From: Caenibius tardaugens NBRC 16725
Lineage (GTDB): Bacteria; Pseudomonadota; Alphaproteobacteria; Sphingomonadales; Sphingomonadaceae
Direction of reading: 5' to 3'
NCBI RefSeq assembly: GCF_003860345.1
Contig: NZ_CP034179.1
Span: 2,960,001-3,024,000 of the forward strand
Length of the DNA: 64,000 bases
A program made the translations under genes and the position numbers. The notes beneath the pieces are model-generated. The model made no database searches and was not told where the DNA came from. It saw only the letters and a list, made by a program, of their open reading frames with translations. This document shows positions 9,467 to 19,111 of the stretch, one piece after another (within the stretch, counting starts at the first letter, position 1; every line of letters starts with the position of its first letter).

Positions 9467-10636
9467 TCAGTTGTTGGGGGATTTCTGCCGGACAAGGCGG
9501 AGATAGGTTTCCGCGACCGTGTGATTGATGCGATCCCAGTCGAATTCCTGGCTGCGCGTTTCGCCCGCTTGCCCATGGGCGCGGCGCAGTTCCGGGTTTT
9601 CGATATAGGTGCGCAGTGCTTCGGCGAAATTATGGATGGCACCGGGCCGGATCAGCCGTCCAGACACGCTGTCGGCCACCAGGCTTTCGCTGCCCGTTGC
9701 CGCAGCGGCAACCACGGGAAGGCCGCATGCCATGGCTTCCAGTGTGACATTGCCGAAGGTTTCGGTGACGGACGGGTTGAACAGCACATCCATGCTGGCG
9801 ACCGCGCGGCCGAGATCGGCGCCGCTCTGGAACCCGGCAAAGGCTGTGCCCGGCAGACGGTTTTCCAGCCAGCCCCGTGCCGGACCGTCGCCGACGATGA
9901 GGATCTTGTGCGGCACATTGGCCCGCCGCAGTTCGTCCATCGTGTCGGAAAAGACGTCCAGCCCCTTTTCCATGACCAGACGGCCGAGAAAGCCGATAAC
10001 CACATCGTTATCGGCAATGCCGAAGGACTGACGCCAGGCGGAATCGCGCTTGGCGGGTTGGAAGATGTCGCGATCCACCCCACGGGACCAGATCGAGATG
10101 TCAAAGCCCATGCGCTGTTCGCGCAGAACCTGCGCCATGCTTTCCGAAGGGGCGACAACGGCGTCGCAGCGGCGATAGAAGCGGCGCATGATCGCTTCGA
10201 GCAGTGGTTCGGTGAAGCCAAGCCCGTAGTACCGCATGTAGGTTTCGAACCGGGTGTGGACGGAGGCAAGGATGGGAATGCCGCGTTGGCGCGCCCAGCC
10301 GACCGCGCGGTGCGCCGTTACGTCGGGTGAGGAGACATGCAGGACATTGGGGGCGAAGGCTTCGAGATCGCGCCGCGCGGCGTTCGAAAGACCGAGCGGG
10401 AAGCGGTATTCCTTGCGCCGGGGAATAGCCATCGAGGGGATGCCGATCAGCGTGCCTGTGGCCTCGAATGCCGGGTTTTCCACCACCGGCGCATAGACGC
10501 GCACCTGCGCACCCTGACGCAGCAGGTAATCGACCAATCGGTTAAGCGCCTGGTTCGCCCCATCGCGGACATAGTTGTAGTTTCCGCTGAACAGGGCAAT
10601 CCGGAGTTGGGAAATCTCTGTCACGATCTGGCCCAT
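9467..10636 (-). CDS. Glycosyltransferase family 1 (GT4-like), membrane-lipid or surface glycan glycosylation
   Basis: 389 aa from ATG 10636. The N-terminal GT-B domain contains RIALFSGNYNYVRDGANQALNRL, resembling lipid glycosyltransferases of the mannosyl/sulfoquinovosyl type. The C-terminal domain has VIGFLGRLVMEKGLDVF and the retaining EX7E motif in TETFGNVTLEAMACGLPVV. It probably transfers a sugar from a nucleotide donor to a lipid or polysaccharide at the inner face of the membrane. Donor and acceptor are unknown. A frame extending to 10696 adds 20 residues with no supporting ribosome site. Confidence 0.88.
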   Translation of the reverse strand: MGQIVTEISQLRIALFSGNYNYVRDGANQALNRLVDYLLRQGAQVRVYAPVVENPAFEATGTLIGIPSMAIPRRKEYRFPLGLSNAARRDLEAFAPNVLHVSSPDVTAHRAVGWARQRGIPILASVHTRFETYMRYYGLGFTEPLLEAIMRRFYRRCDAVVAPSESMAQVLREQRMGFDISIWSRGVDRDIFQPAKRDSAWRQSFGIADNDVVIGFLGRLVMEKGLDVFSDTMDELRRANVPHKILIVGDGPARGWLENRLPGTAFAGFQSGADLGRAVASMDVLFNPSVTETFGNVTLEAMACGLPVVAAAATGSESLVADSVSGRLIRPGAIHNFAEALRTYIENPELRRAHGQAGETRSQEFDWDRINHTVAETYLRLVRQKSPNN

Positions 10637-10812
10637 AGTCGCGCAATTGCCGCTTGGCGAGGGGCTAGCGGTATCGGGCTGGGGACGAAAAAGCACGGCC
10701 GGGCTTCTCTGGCTGGTTCGGTTGGCACGGCATCGGGCATTACCTCTTGTGAGGCAGCCTGTCGCGGGTTAGCCTCCTGCGTGGACGGGGAGAACCGGCA
10801 GAGGAGCCTGCA

Positions 10813-11022
10813 ATGGAACACCACGTCTTCAAACTGCTCGAAATCGTAGGGACGTCAGGCGAGGGCATCGACGGTGCGGTCAAGGCCGCACTGGCGCGGG
10901 CCCGCGAAACGGTGCGCCATGTGCGCTGGTTTGAAGTGACGGCAGCGCGCGGGTTCGTGCACGACAGTGGCGAAATCGAATATCAGGTTACGCTGAAAAT
11001 CGGCTTCGCGATCGACGATTAG
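10813..11022 (+). CDS. Dodecin family flavin-binding protein
   Basis: 69 aa, the standard dodecin size. The fold signature VFKLLEIVGTSGEGIDGAVKAALARA, a conserved Trp in VRWFEVTAARGF (the residue that stacks against flavin) and the ending YQVTLKIGFAIDD are all present. Dodecins assemble into hollow dodecamers that store or buffer flavins or CoA. The start is ATG 10813, with GAGGAG 7 bases upstream. It is a monocistronic gene between the glycosyltransferase (divergent) and typA (convergent). Confidence 0.95.
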   Translation: MEHHVFKLLEIVGTSGEGIDGAVKAALARARETVRHVRWFEVTAARGFVHDSGEIEYQVTLKIGFAIDD

Positions 11023-11121
11023 GCGCGCCTGCGCCGCAACACCGGGGCGACAGGCGCTGTCCGGTGTTGCGGGAAGCAGGTTCAACGGCAGCGGTTCGCT
11101 AACCGTTTCGCGTTTACGCGA

Positions 11122-12945
11122 TCAGGCGGCTTCTTTCCGCTTCGCTTTCTTGCGTTCGTGCGGGCAGAGAATGGCCTTGCGCAGACGGATCGACTGCGGC
11201 GTGACTTCCACCATTTCATCGTCGTCGATATAGGCGATGGCCTGTTCCAGGCTCATGATGGTCGGCGGGGTGAGGCGAATGGCATCGTCCTTGCCGGTCG
11301 AACGGAAGTTGGTCAACTGCTTGCTCTTCAGCGGATTGACTTCGAGATCGTCAGGCTTGGCGTTTTCGCCAATGACCATGCCTTCGTAAACCTTGTCCTG
11401 CGGTTTCACGAACAGGATGCCGCGTTCTTCCAGCGCGTTCAGCGCATAGCCGACGGCATCGCCGGTGGAGTTCGAAATCAGAACACCGTTTGCACGGCCT
11501 TCGATCGCACCCTTGTGGGGACCATACTTTTCGAACAGGCGGTTCATGATGCCGGTGCCGCGCGTGTCGGACAGGAATTCACCGTGATAGCCGATGAGCC
11601 CGCGCGACGGAGCGGAGAAGGTGATGCGGGTCTTGCCCGCGCCGGACGGACGCATGTCGGTCAGTTCGGCTTTGCGGCGCTGCATTTTTTCAACGACGGT
11701 GCCGGAGTGTTCGTCGTCCACGTCGATCACGACGGTTTCGAACGGTTCGGTACGCTTGCCGTTTTCTTCGCCGAAGATCACGCGGGGGCGGGAAATGCCC
11801 AGTTCGAAGCCTTCGCGACGCATGGTTTCAATCACCACGCCCAACTGCAATTCGCCGCGGCCTGCCACTTCGAAGCTGTCACGATCAGCAGATTCTGTGA
11901 CGCGGATAGCAACGTTGGTTTCCGCTTCGCGCTGCAGGCGGTCGCGGATCATGCGGCTGGTCACCTTGTCGCCTTCGCGGCCAGCCAGCGGGCTGTCGTT
12001 CACGGCAAAGCGCATGGCCAGTGTCGGCGGATCGATCGGTTGTGCAGCGATCGGTTCGCGCACCGACGGGTCGGCAATGGTGTTGGCCACAGTCGCCTTT
12101 TCCAGCCCTGCCATCGCGATGATATCGCCAGCCTGCGCGCTTTCCACCGGAACGCGTTCGAGCCCGCGGAAGGACATCAGCTTGGTCGCACGACCAACCT
12201 CGATCACTTTGCCTTCCGAATCGAGCGCGTGAATGGGATCGTTGAGATTTACCGTGCCGGACTGGACCCGGCCGGTCAGCACGCGGCCCATGAAATTGTC
12301 ACGATCGAGCAGCGTTGCGAGGAAGCTGAACGGGCCGGACGCGTCGAGACCCGGTGCGGGCACGTGTTCGATGATCTTTTCGAACAGCGGTTCCAGCGAG
12401 CCTTCGCGCGCTTCCTGATCGGTGCTGGCGTAGCCATTGCGGCCCGAAGCATAGAGCACGGGGAAATCGAGCTGGTCGTCCTTGGCGTCGAGGCTGACGA
12501 AAAGGTCGAACACTTCGTCGAGCACTTCCTGCGGGCGGCCATCGGGGCGGTCGATCTTGTTGACGACGACAATCGGACGCAGGCCCAGGGCCAGCGCCTT
12601 GCCGGTGACGAATTTCGTCTGCGGCATCGCGCCTTCGGCGCTGTCGACCAGCAGGATGACCCCGTCCACCATGGACAGGATGCGTTCCACCTCGGCGCCG
12701 AAGTCAGCGTGGCCGGGGGTGTCGATGATGTTGATGCGGTTTCCGTTCCACACGATCGAGGTCGGCTTCGCGAGAATGGTAATCCCGCGTTCCTTTTCCA
12801 GATCGTTGGAATCCATGGCCCGTTCCTCGACCCGCTGGTTGTCGCGGAAAGTGCCGGATTGACGGAACAACTGGTCGACAAGCGTGGTCTTGCCATGGTC
12901 GACGTGTGCGATGATCGCGATATTGCGCAGGTTCTCTACGGACAT
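11122..12945 (-). CDS. typA: Ribosome-associated translational GTPase TypA/BipA
   Basis: 607 aa, the family length. The start is ATG 12945 (MSVENLRNIAIIAHVDHGKT); the much longer open frame to 13221 lacks homology. The P-loop AHVDHGKT is at residues 13-20, with DTPGHADF (G3) and NKIDRPD (G4) following. BipA binds the 70S ribosome like EF-G and assists subunit assembly and stress or cold growth. The C-terminus ends in a lysine-rich tail. It is monocistronic. Confidence 0.97.
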   Translation of the reverse strand: MSVENLRNIAIIAHVDHGKTTLVDQLFRQSGTFRDNQRVEERAMDSNDLEKERGITILAKPTSIVWNGNRINIIDTPGHADFGAEVERILSMVDGVILLVDSAEGAMPQTKFVTGKALALGLRPIVVVNKIDRPDGRPQEVLDEVFDLFVSLDAKDDQLDFPVLYASGRNGYASTDQEAREGSLEPLFEKIIEHVPAPGLDASGPFSFLATLLDRDNFMGRVLTGRVQSGTVNLNDPIHALDSEGKVIEVGRATKLMSFRGLERVPVESAQAGDIIAMAGLEKATVANTIADPSVREPIAAQPIDPPTLAMRFAVNDSPLAGREGDKVTSRMIRDRLQREAETNVAIRVTESADRDSFEVAGRGELQLGVVIETMRREGFELGISRPRVIFGEENGKRTEPFETVVIDVDDEHSGTVVEKMQRRKAELTDMRPSGAGKTRITFSAPSRGLIGYHGEFLSDTRGTGIMNRLFEKYGPHKGAIEGRANGVLISNSTGDAVGYALNALEERGILFVKPQDKVYEGMVIGENAKPDDLEVNPLKSKQLTNFRSTGKDDAIRLTPPTIMSLEQAIAYIDDDEMVEVTPQSIRLRKAILCPHERKKAKRKEAA

Positions 12946-13241
12946 GCGTGCTCGGTGCTTTCGGTTGTTGGGGGCGGGACCGATCATGCGCAAGCATGTT
13001 GCACCCGCGAGTGGCGCGCCCCCTATACCAGTTGTGCCCCTGCGGCAAGCGTGTTCCGAATGCCGCACCCGATTATGCAAATATCCTGCCTTGCGGCGAT
13101 CAATTGCATAGTTAACGGAATAATTACTATCTTGTTGCAGATTGCACGTTGATCCGCCGGATCGCGTGTCGTCGCCCCAGATAAAAGGGTGGCCATCAGA
13201 GACGTTGTCTGGGCGGACCACGACAAGATGAGGGACAAAGA
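12946..13241. other. Intergenic promoter region between typA and TonB receptor
   Basis: 296 bases. It holds the divergent promoters of typA (minus) and the TonB receptor (plus), with AT-rich sequence at about 13080-13140 (tagttaacggaataattac) and an AGGGA ribosome site at 13231. I see no conserved riboswitch or RNA here. Confidence 0.5.
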
Positions 13242-15854
13242 ATGACGGTACGCGAAGTAGTGGAGAGGCGCTCCGTTCGCACGCTGATTCTGACAGGGGC
13301 CGGTGCGACTGCGTTGCTGATGCCCGGGTTTGCGCAGGCGCAGCAGGCGGCTGAAACGGATCTTGCCGAGGCGGAAGGTAACGAGATTATCGTAACCGCG
13401 ACGAAGCGCGAAAAAACACTACAGGATGTGCCGGTTGCGGTGAGTGTGACGACCGCCGAAACGATCGAACGCGCGCATATTCGCGATGTGAGCGATCTGG
13501 TCAGTGTCGTGCCCTCTTTGCGCGTGGTGCAACTGCAAGGTTCGCAGCAAACCAACTTTTTCATTCGCGGGTTCGGTAACGGCTCCAACAACGTGGGTGT
13601 CGAGCCGTCGGTCGGGGTGTTCGTTGACGGCGTTTTTCGTTCGCGTACCGCGTCGCAGATCGGCGATTTCCCTGATATTCAACGTGTCGAGGTGCTGCGC
13701 GGCCCGCAATCGACGCTTTTCGGCAAGAATGCCTCGGCTGGCGTTATCTCGATTGTGACCCGTGAGCCGCAATTCACGTTCGGAGGGGCGGCGGAAGCGT
13801 CCTACGGAAACTTCGATGCCAAAGTGCTCAAAGGGTATGTCACGGGGCCGCTGGCTGAAAGCCTGGCCTTCAGCCTCGCCGCCGGGGTGAACAAGCGTGA
13901 CGGTTTCGCCAAGGATCTCGGCTCTGATACGCGCACCAACGAACGCAATCGCTGGTTCGTGCGGGGCCAGATGCTGTTCCAGCCCGATGATCAGCTGAAA
14001 ATCCGCGTGATCGGCGATTATGACAAGATCGACGAAAACTGCTGCGGCGTTGTCAATCTGCTCAGTTCGGATGCGACGCGAGCGTTGCAGCATCCGCTGA
14101 TCGGCGGGAAAGTGAGCGATCCGGCGCATCCTTTCGCCGACAAGGTCTATGGCAATCTGCCGTCGACCAACAAGATCGAGAACTACGGATTCTCTGCCCA
14201 GGTCGATTACGATACGGGTCCGTTCAAGCTGACCTCGATCACCGCATTCCGCCGGACAAACGCGATCAACGATCAGGATTCGGATTTTACGTCCGCCCGC
14301 CTGCTCGCCACCAATCTCGAAGACAAACATCTGCGCAGCTTCAGTCAGGAATTTCGCGTTGCGGGTGACCTGACCGACAGTATCAGCGCCCTGTTCGGGG
14401 TCTTCTACCTCAACGAAAAATTCCGCCAGCATGGCGAATTGTACCTCGACGATCAGTTCCGCACTTATGCGGACCTGCTGATCCGGGGTAATTCGGGCGG
14501 GGCGCTCAATGTCGGGGCGCTGGAAGGCGCGTTCGGCGCGCTCGAAGGGGCGCCGAACAAGTATCTGGGCACGTTCTTCACCGATACGACCGGCCAGAAC
14601 ATCGATTTGTCGCTGAAGAGCCAGTCGCTGTCGATTTTCGGGCAGTTCGATGTGGAACTGACCGACCGGCTGACACTGACTGTCGGGGGCAACTACACCA
14701 GGGACAAGAAGAAATTCGCCACCGATGTCACGTCACATGACACGTTCTCGGCAATCAATTTCGATGCCCCGCAATACGCACCCCTGCGGTACCAACTGTT
14801 GTATCAGGGCGCGCTGGGCAACGGGTTGAGCGAGGAAACGGCCGCAGCCTTCGCTGCGGCGCGGATGAACAATCCGCTTGCCAATCCGTTGGGGCCATTG
14901 CGCACATTCCAGCTGTTCCCGCCTTTCGTGAACGTTCCCAACGCGGTGGAAGACGGGAAAACCAACGACGACAATTTCAGTTATACGCTGCGGCTTGCCT
15001 ATGATGCGACGGATCACGTCAATCTCTATGCAAGCTATGCCACCGGTTTCAAGGCCAGTTCGATCAATCTTTCCCGCGACAGTCGTCCGCCGGCATCGCT
15101 GGCCGGCGCATTGGCCAGCGCCGGGGAACTGGTGTCGAATCTGCATTATGGCACGCGTCTGGCCGATCCGGAAAAGTCCAAGGTCTTCGAACTGGGGGCC
15201 AAGGGCAGTTGGCGAAACTATTCCGCAAACCTTGCGGTGTTCTATCAGGAGATCAAGGGCTTCCAGTCCAATATCTTCCTGGGCACCGGGTTTGCGCTGT
15301 CGAATGCGGGCAAGCAGTCGACATATGGTGTGGAATTCGAGGGGACGGCACGGCCGATCCCGCCGCTGACTCTGGGCGTGTCCATCACCTGGCTCGATCC
15401 GAAGTACAACAGCTTCATCGCATCTGCGGTTGGGGACCAGTCAGGGCGTCGTCCGCCGGAAATCCCCGAATGGTCGACCACGTTCAGCGCACAGTGGGAT
15501 CAGGACCTGGGCAGCGGGAATCATCTGATCCTGCGCGGTTCCTATCACTATGAATCCACGGCGTGGGCCGTGGAAGGCCTGCCCGGTTTCATCAAGCGCG
15601 ATGCCGCTGGCAATGTGGTCAGTTATGCCCCGGCAATCGAAGCGGCGAGCAAGTTCAAACGGCAGGTCGATGAAGTGGATGCGTCGCTCACCTTCGCCAT
15701 GGAAAACGGGCTCGAATTGTCGGTCTGGGGCCGCAATCTGCTGAACGATCGGTATTTCAACCGCGTGTTCGATTCCGTGGCGCAGCCTCTTGCTGTGTCG
15801 GGCTATCTTAACCAGCCGCGCACCTACGGGGTCGGCGCGCGCTTCAAATGGTAA
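13242..15854 (+). CDS. TonB-dependent outer-membrane receptor
   Basis: 870 aa. An N-terminal signal peptide (about residues 1-33, ending FAQA) is followed by the TonB box region NEIIVTATKREKTLQDVPVA. The plug domain contains VEVLRGPQSTLFGKNASAG, and a 22-strand barrel ends in an aromatic residue (RFKW). It is of the large sphingomonad receptor class that imports nutrients across the outer membrane using ExbBD-TonB energy. No substrate gene is adjacent, so the ligand is unknown. A Rho-independent terminator follows at 15876-15904, showing the gene is transcribed alone. Confidence 0.94.
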   Translation: MTVREVVERRSVRTLILTGAGATALLMPGFAQAQQAAETDLAEAEGNEIIVTATKREKTLQDVPVAVSVTTAETIERAHIRDVSDLVSVVPSLRVVQLQGSQQTNFFIRGFGNGSNNVGVEPSVGVFVDGVFRSRTASQIGDFPDIQRVEVLRGPQSTLFGKNASAGVISIVTREPQFTFGGAAEASYGNFDAKVLKGYVTGPLAESLAFSLAAGVNKRDGFAKDLGSDTRTNERNRWFVRGQMLFQPDDQLKIRVIGDYDKIDENCCGVVNLLSSDATRALQHPLIGGKVSDPAHPFADKVYGNLPSTNKIENYGFSAQVDYDTGPFKLTSITAFRRTNAINDQDSDFTSARLLATNLEDKHLRSFSQEFRVAGDLTDSISALFGVFYLNEKFRQHGELYLDDQFRTYADLLIRGNSGGALNVGALEGAFGALEGAPNKYLGTFFTDTTGQNIDLSLKSQSLSIFGQFDVELTDRLTLTVGGNYTRDKKKFATDVTSHDTFSAINFDAPQYAPLRYQLLYQGALGNGLSEETAAAFAAARMNNPLANPLGPLRTFQLFPPFVNVPNAVEDGKTNDDNFSYTLRLAYDATDHVNLYASYATGFKASSINLSRDSRPPASLAGALASAGELVSNLHYGTRLADPEKSKVFELGAKGSWRNYSANLAVFYQEIKGFQSNIFLGTGFALSNAGKQSTYGVEFEGTARPIPPLTLGVSITWLDPKYNSFIASAVGDQSGRRPPEIPEWSTTFSAQWDQDLGSGNHLILRGSYHYESTAWAVEGLPGFIKRDAAGNVVSYAPAIEAASKFKRQVDEVDASLTFAMENGLELSVWGRNLLNDRYFNRVFDSVAQPLAVSGYLNQPRTYGVGARFKW

Positions 15855-15875
15855 CAAAATCAATATGTAATGTGG

Positions 15876-15904
15876 AAAAGGGGGCGGCATATGCCCCCTT
15901 TTTT
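15876..15904 (+). terminator. Rho-independent terminator of the TonB receptor gene
   Basis: A 10-bp stem AAAAGGGGGC/GCCCCCTTTT with a 7-base loop (15886-15892), ending in six T residues at 15899-15904. It lies 22 bases after the receptor stop. Confidence 0.9.
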
Positions 15905-15974
15905 ATTGCTGTCATCGGAAATTTATGATCCCCTCCGCTTCTCTGTTGTCTCATTGAGGAAAGGGGGAACGATC

Positions 15975-16364
15975 ATGGAATGGATGTTGTTACCGCTCAA
16001 GCGCTATGCCGACTTCAGCGGGCGTTCGCGCCGCAAGGAATACTGGATGTTCGTGCTTGGGGTGTTCATCGCGGCCATCGTGCTGTCCATCATCGAAGGC
16101 ATCGTGGGACTTTCTGGAATGGTGGGCGGTGTTTACGGCCCGCTGACGACCCTGTTCCTGCTGGGCATCCTGGTGCCGAGCATTGCCGTTCAGGTTCGTC
16201 GTTTTCACGATCAGGACAAGTCGGGCTGGTTCGTATTGCTTGCCCTGATTCCGTTCCTCGGCGGTCTGGCCGTGCTGGTTTTCATGTGTCTTGAAGGAAC
16301 ACGTGGGCCGAATCGGTTTGGTCCTGATCCGAAGGGCGGTGCCAATCCCGAAGTGTTTGCATGA
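15975..16364 (+). CDS. DUF805 membrane protein, copy 1
   Basis: 129 aa. MLLPLKRYADFSGRSRRKEYW is the DUF805 opening. Three to four hydrophobic helices follow, then VRRFHDQDKSGWFVLL and the ending GTRGPNRFGPDPKG. These are inner-membrane proteins of unknown function. The start is ATG 15975, with AGGGGGAA 5 bases upstream. A close paralogue lies 202 bases downstream and the first ~79 nucleotides of the two coding regions differ at only about eight positions, so they are a tandem duplication. Confidence 0.9.
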   Translation: MEWMLLPLKRYADFSGRSRRKEYWMFVLGVFIAAIVLSIIEGIVGLSGMVGGVYGPLTTLFLLGILVPSIAVQVRRFHDQDKSGWFVLLALIPFLGGLAVLVFMCLEGTRGPNRFGPDPKGGANPEVFA

Positions 16365-16476
16365 CATGATCTGCGATGGAGAGGGTGTCGTGCCCTCTCC
16401 GTTGCATGGACCGGCCTGATCTGTGGGCAGGATGGGGGTTGGCCCCGCTGTCCACACGATCAGGAACCGACTATCG

Positions 16477-16505
16477 AAAAGGGGGCTTCGGCCTCCTTTT
16501 TGTTT
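16477..16505 (+). terminator. Rho-independent terminator between the two DUF805 genes
   Basis: Stem AAAAGGGGGC/GCCTCCTTTT (one G-U pair) closed by a TTCG tetraloop at 16487-16490 and followed by TGTTTG. It separates the two paralogues into independent transcripts. Confidence 0.85.
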
Positions 16506-16566
16506 GCTGGCCTTCCAAAATTATGCGTATTTACAATCATCTAACTGATAGTGGAAGAGTTTGCGC

Positions 16567-17013
16567 ATGGAATGGATGATCTTGCCGCTCAAGCGTTATG
16601 CCGACTTCAACGGGCGTTCGCGGCGCATGGAATACTGGATGTTCGCGCTGTTCAGCGTGCTGGCGATGCTTGCGCTCGTACTGCTCATCGTCGGGATTGG
16701 TTACCTGACCGGCAATCTGGGTGCGATGGAAAGTACGGGCTTCAGCCTGTTTTATGCGCTTATCGGGATCGGGGTGCTGGTCTGGCTTGGGGCGTTTTTC
16801 ATCCCTTCGATCGCGGTCAGTGTGCGCCGGTTGCATGATCGCGATCTTTCGGGCTGGTGGTATCTGGGCGCCATGGTTGGCGGCATGATCCCGTTTATCG
16901 GCCCGCTTATTTCCATCGCCTATCTCGTGTTCATGTTCTTGCCTGGCACCCCCGGGCCGAACCGTTTCGGCCCCGATCCCAAGGATCCGGCCCAGGTCAG
17001 CGTTTTCGCGTGA
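16567..17013 (+). CDS. DUF805 membrane protein, copy 2
   Basis: 148 aa, 19 longer than copy 1 through extra residues in the first loop and second helix. It shares the LPLKRYADF opening, RRLHDRDLSGWW and the ending GPNRFGPDPKD. Start ATG 16567, which matches copy 1 exactly; an in-frame TTG at 16561 is not used in copy 1. An inner-membrane protein of unknown function. The tandem arrangement suggests gene duplication followed by divergence. Confidence 0.9.
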   Translation: MEWMILPLKRYADFNGRSRRMEYWMFALFSVLAMLALVLLIVGIGYLTGNLGAMESTGFSLFYALIGIGVLVWLGAFFIPSIAVSVRRLHDRDLSGWWYLGAMVGGMIPFIGPLISIAYLVFMFLPGTPGPNRFGPDPKDPAQVSVFA

Positions 17014-17030
17014 GACAACATGCAGGGGGC

Positions 17031-18143
17031 CTAGGCGGCCCTCTGCACGGCACCGCCGTTGACATACCAGATGGCGGCTTCATCCCGGATGGCCTCGAAC
17101 GGAGGCATTTCCGTCCCCGTCATCCAGACTTGCGTGCCGGTGTCGCCCAACCGGTCAAACAGGGCCCCGCGCCGGATCGGGTCGAGATGGGCAGCGACTT
17201 CATCCAGCAACAGGATGCCGGGCCGCCCGCGTGCGGCGAGATGGGCATGGGCCAGCGTGATCGCAATCAGCATGGCCTTCTGCTCGCCCGTGGAACAGGC
17301 AGAAGCGGGCAGTCCTTTGCCGGCCATGGCAACATTCAGCTCATCGCGGTGGGGGCCGCTTAACGTGCGCCGGGCGGCTCTGTCGCGCTGGCGATTGCGA
17401 CGCAGGTCGTCGGCCAGACCGGCTTCGTTCGTCGGTCCACCACTGACATAGGACAGCACGGGCCGGGCAAACGGCTGGTCAGGCAAGGTTTCCAGCGCCT
17501 GATTGAGCCGTTCGACCAGCATGACGCGGCCTGCACAAAGCGCGGCACCGTGTTCCGCCAGTTGGGCCTCGATGGCGTCCATCCATGCCGGATCGGGATC
17601 GGCATCGCCATCAAGCAGGCGGTTGCGTTCCCGCAAGGCGGTTTCATAGCGCGTCGCACGCTGCGCATGGCCGGGGTCGAGCGCCAGAGTGAGGCGGTCG
17701 AGATAGCGCCTGCGCACCCCTGCGCTGTCGGTAAACAGGCCATCCATGGCAGGCGTTAGCCAACTGATCGCCAGCCATTCGCCCAGGGCCATCGCGCTGC
17801 TGTCAGCTCCGTTGATCTGAACCAGACGCCGGCCGGGTTTGTCGCCGCGCGCGCCCGTGCCGAGGCGAACGGGATCGCGACCATCCCCGCAATCCAGCGA
17901 GGCGCTGACGGCGAACCCGCCAATCTCGCTGGCCTGATCTGTGCCGGGGGCGGGTTTCATGGCCATATCGACCAGCGGGGCGCGGCGCAGCCCGCGGCCG
18001 GGCGCGAAAAGCGACAAAGCTTCGAGGACATTGGTCTTGCCCGCGCCGTTTTCACCGATCAGCAGATTGAAGCGTGCGCTCCCATCCAGCCTGCTCTCTT
18101 CATGATTGCGGAAATGCGACAGGGTTATGCGGTCGAGCGCCAT
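17031..18143 (-). CDS. recF: DNA replication and repair protein RecF
   Basis: 370 aa. An SMC-like ABC ATPase with Walker A GENGAGKT (residues 30-37), the signature region LSGPHRDELNV and Walker B ILLLDEVAAHLDPIRR. RecF with RecOR loads RecA at single-strand gaps. ATG 18143 is chosen because it gives the standard opening MALDRITLSHFRNH and leaves 13 bases to the upstream transporter gene; a start at 18206 would overlap that gene. It is not next to dnaA-dnaN here, as is common in sphingomonads. Confidence 0.96.
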   Translation of the reverse strand: MALDRITLSHFRNHEESRLDGSARFNLLIGENGAGKTNVLEALSLFAPGRGLRRAPLVDMAMKPAPGTDQASEIGGFAVSASLDCGDGRDPVRLGTGARGDKPGRRLVQINGADSSAMALGEWLAISWLTPAMDGLFTDSAGVRRRYLDRLTLALDPGHAQRATRYETALRERNRLLDGDADPDPAWMDAIEAQLAEHGAALCAGRVMLVERLNQALETLPDQPFARPVLSYVSGGPTNEAGLADDLRRNRQRDRAARRTLSGPHRDELNVAMAGKGLPASACSTGEQKAMLIAITLAHAHLAARGRPGILLLDEVAAHLDPIRRGALFDRLGDTGTQVWMTGTEMPPFEAIRDEAAIWYVNGGAVQRAA

Positions 18144-18156
18144 TGTGCTGTCACGC

Positions 18157-18894
18157 TCAACGCGTGGAAGCGAATGGGGAAAAATCGGTGTCGCTGTCAA
18201 ACACATCGACCCCTTCGCGGCGCTTCAGCCAGCCGACCACGACATAGGTTACCGGGGTCAACACCGCTTCCCAGCCGGTCTTGATCAGCCATTGCGACAC
18301 GACCACCTGCATAAGCTGTTCCGGAGGCCAGCCCGCCAGCCCATAAAAGGCGAGAGGATAGAAGATCAGGCTGTCGAGCCCCTGACCGACCACAGTGGAG
18401 CCGATCGTGCGCGTCCAGAGGTGCTTGCCCCCGGTCCACAGCTTCATACGCGCCAGCACATAGGAATTGGCGAATTCGCCCGCCCAGAATGCCAGCATCG
18501 AGGCGGCGACGATGCGCCAGCTGTTGCCGAATACGAATTCGTAGGCTTCCTGTCCGGGCCAGCCTTTCGCCGGGGGCAGCGAAACCACCACCCAGGCCAT
18601 GAACGCCATGAACAGGAGCGCGGCGAAACCCGTCCAGATCACGCGCCGGGCATGGGCATAGCCATAGACCTCGGTCAGGACATCGCCAATGATGTAGCTG
18701 ATGGGAAAGAACAGGACGCCCGCGCCGAATGACCATTCCACGCCATTGGGCAGGGTGATGAAGCTGGGCTTCGATGCGCCGATAATGTTGGACAGCAGCA
18801 GGATTGCGACAAAGCCGGCCATCACGATATCGTAATAGCGGAACTGCCTGCGTGCGCTGGCCAGACCTTCGATGCGTTTCGGTTCCTGCTCCAT
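18157..18894 (-). CDS. yhhQ: Queuosine precursor transporter (YhhQ/QPTR family)
   Basis: 245 aa with about six hydrophobic helices. SNIIGASKPSFITLPNG, FFPISYIIGDVLTEVYGYAHARRVIW and the later GQGLDSLIFYPLAF are the conserved QPTR segments. These inner-membrane proteins import queuine or preQ1/preQ0 for the tRNA modification queuosine. It lies directly upstream of recF on the same strand. Confidence 0.93.
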   Translation of the reverse strand: MEQEPKRIEGLASARRQFRYYDIVMAGFVAILLLSNIIGASKPSFITLPNGVEWSFGAGVLFFPISYIIGDVLTEVYGYAHARRVIWTGFAALLFMAFMAWVVVSLPPAKGWPGQEAYEFVFGNSWRIVAASMLAFWAGEFANSYVLARMKLWTGGKHLWTRTIGSTVVGQGLDSLIFYPLAFYGLAGWPPEQLMQVVVSQWLIKTGWEAVLTPVTYVVVGWLKRREGVDVFDSDTDFSPFASTR

Positions 18895-19111
18895 GGCGCA
18901 TGTGCCTATAGCGATTTGTCGCGCAGGAAAAGCGCGCTATCGCAGGCGCGGTCAAACGGGCCGCACCGCGCGGCTCAGAGGGAAGGCGCGGGATAGGTGC
19001 AGGCGACAGGCCAGTTGCGCCTTGTTGCGCGGGCGCTTTGCGCGATTGCTTGGGTGCAGAAGGCGGTCAGCCGGGCCATAATGACCCGGCTGCCCATGTT
19101 CGCCTGCCGCA

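Noticed and set aside
7754-10330. Long plus-strand open frame of about 858 codons opposite rarA and the glycosyltransferase
   Set aside because: The minus strand carries clear RarA and glycosyltransferase proteins; the plus frame is a GC-rich shadow with no motif.
10637-10812. Dodecin leader considered as an FMN riboswitch because dodecin binds flavin
   Set aside because: The conserved FMN-element core bases could not be aligned with this sequence.
11158-13152. Plus-strand open frame opposite typA (664 codons)
   Set aside because: TypA on the minus strand is unambiguous; the plus frame has no homology and odd composition.
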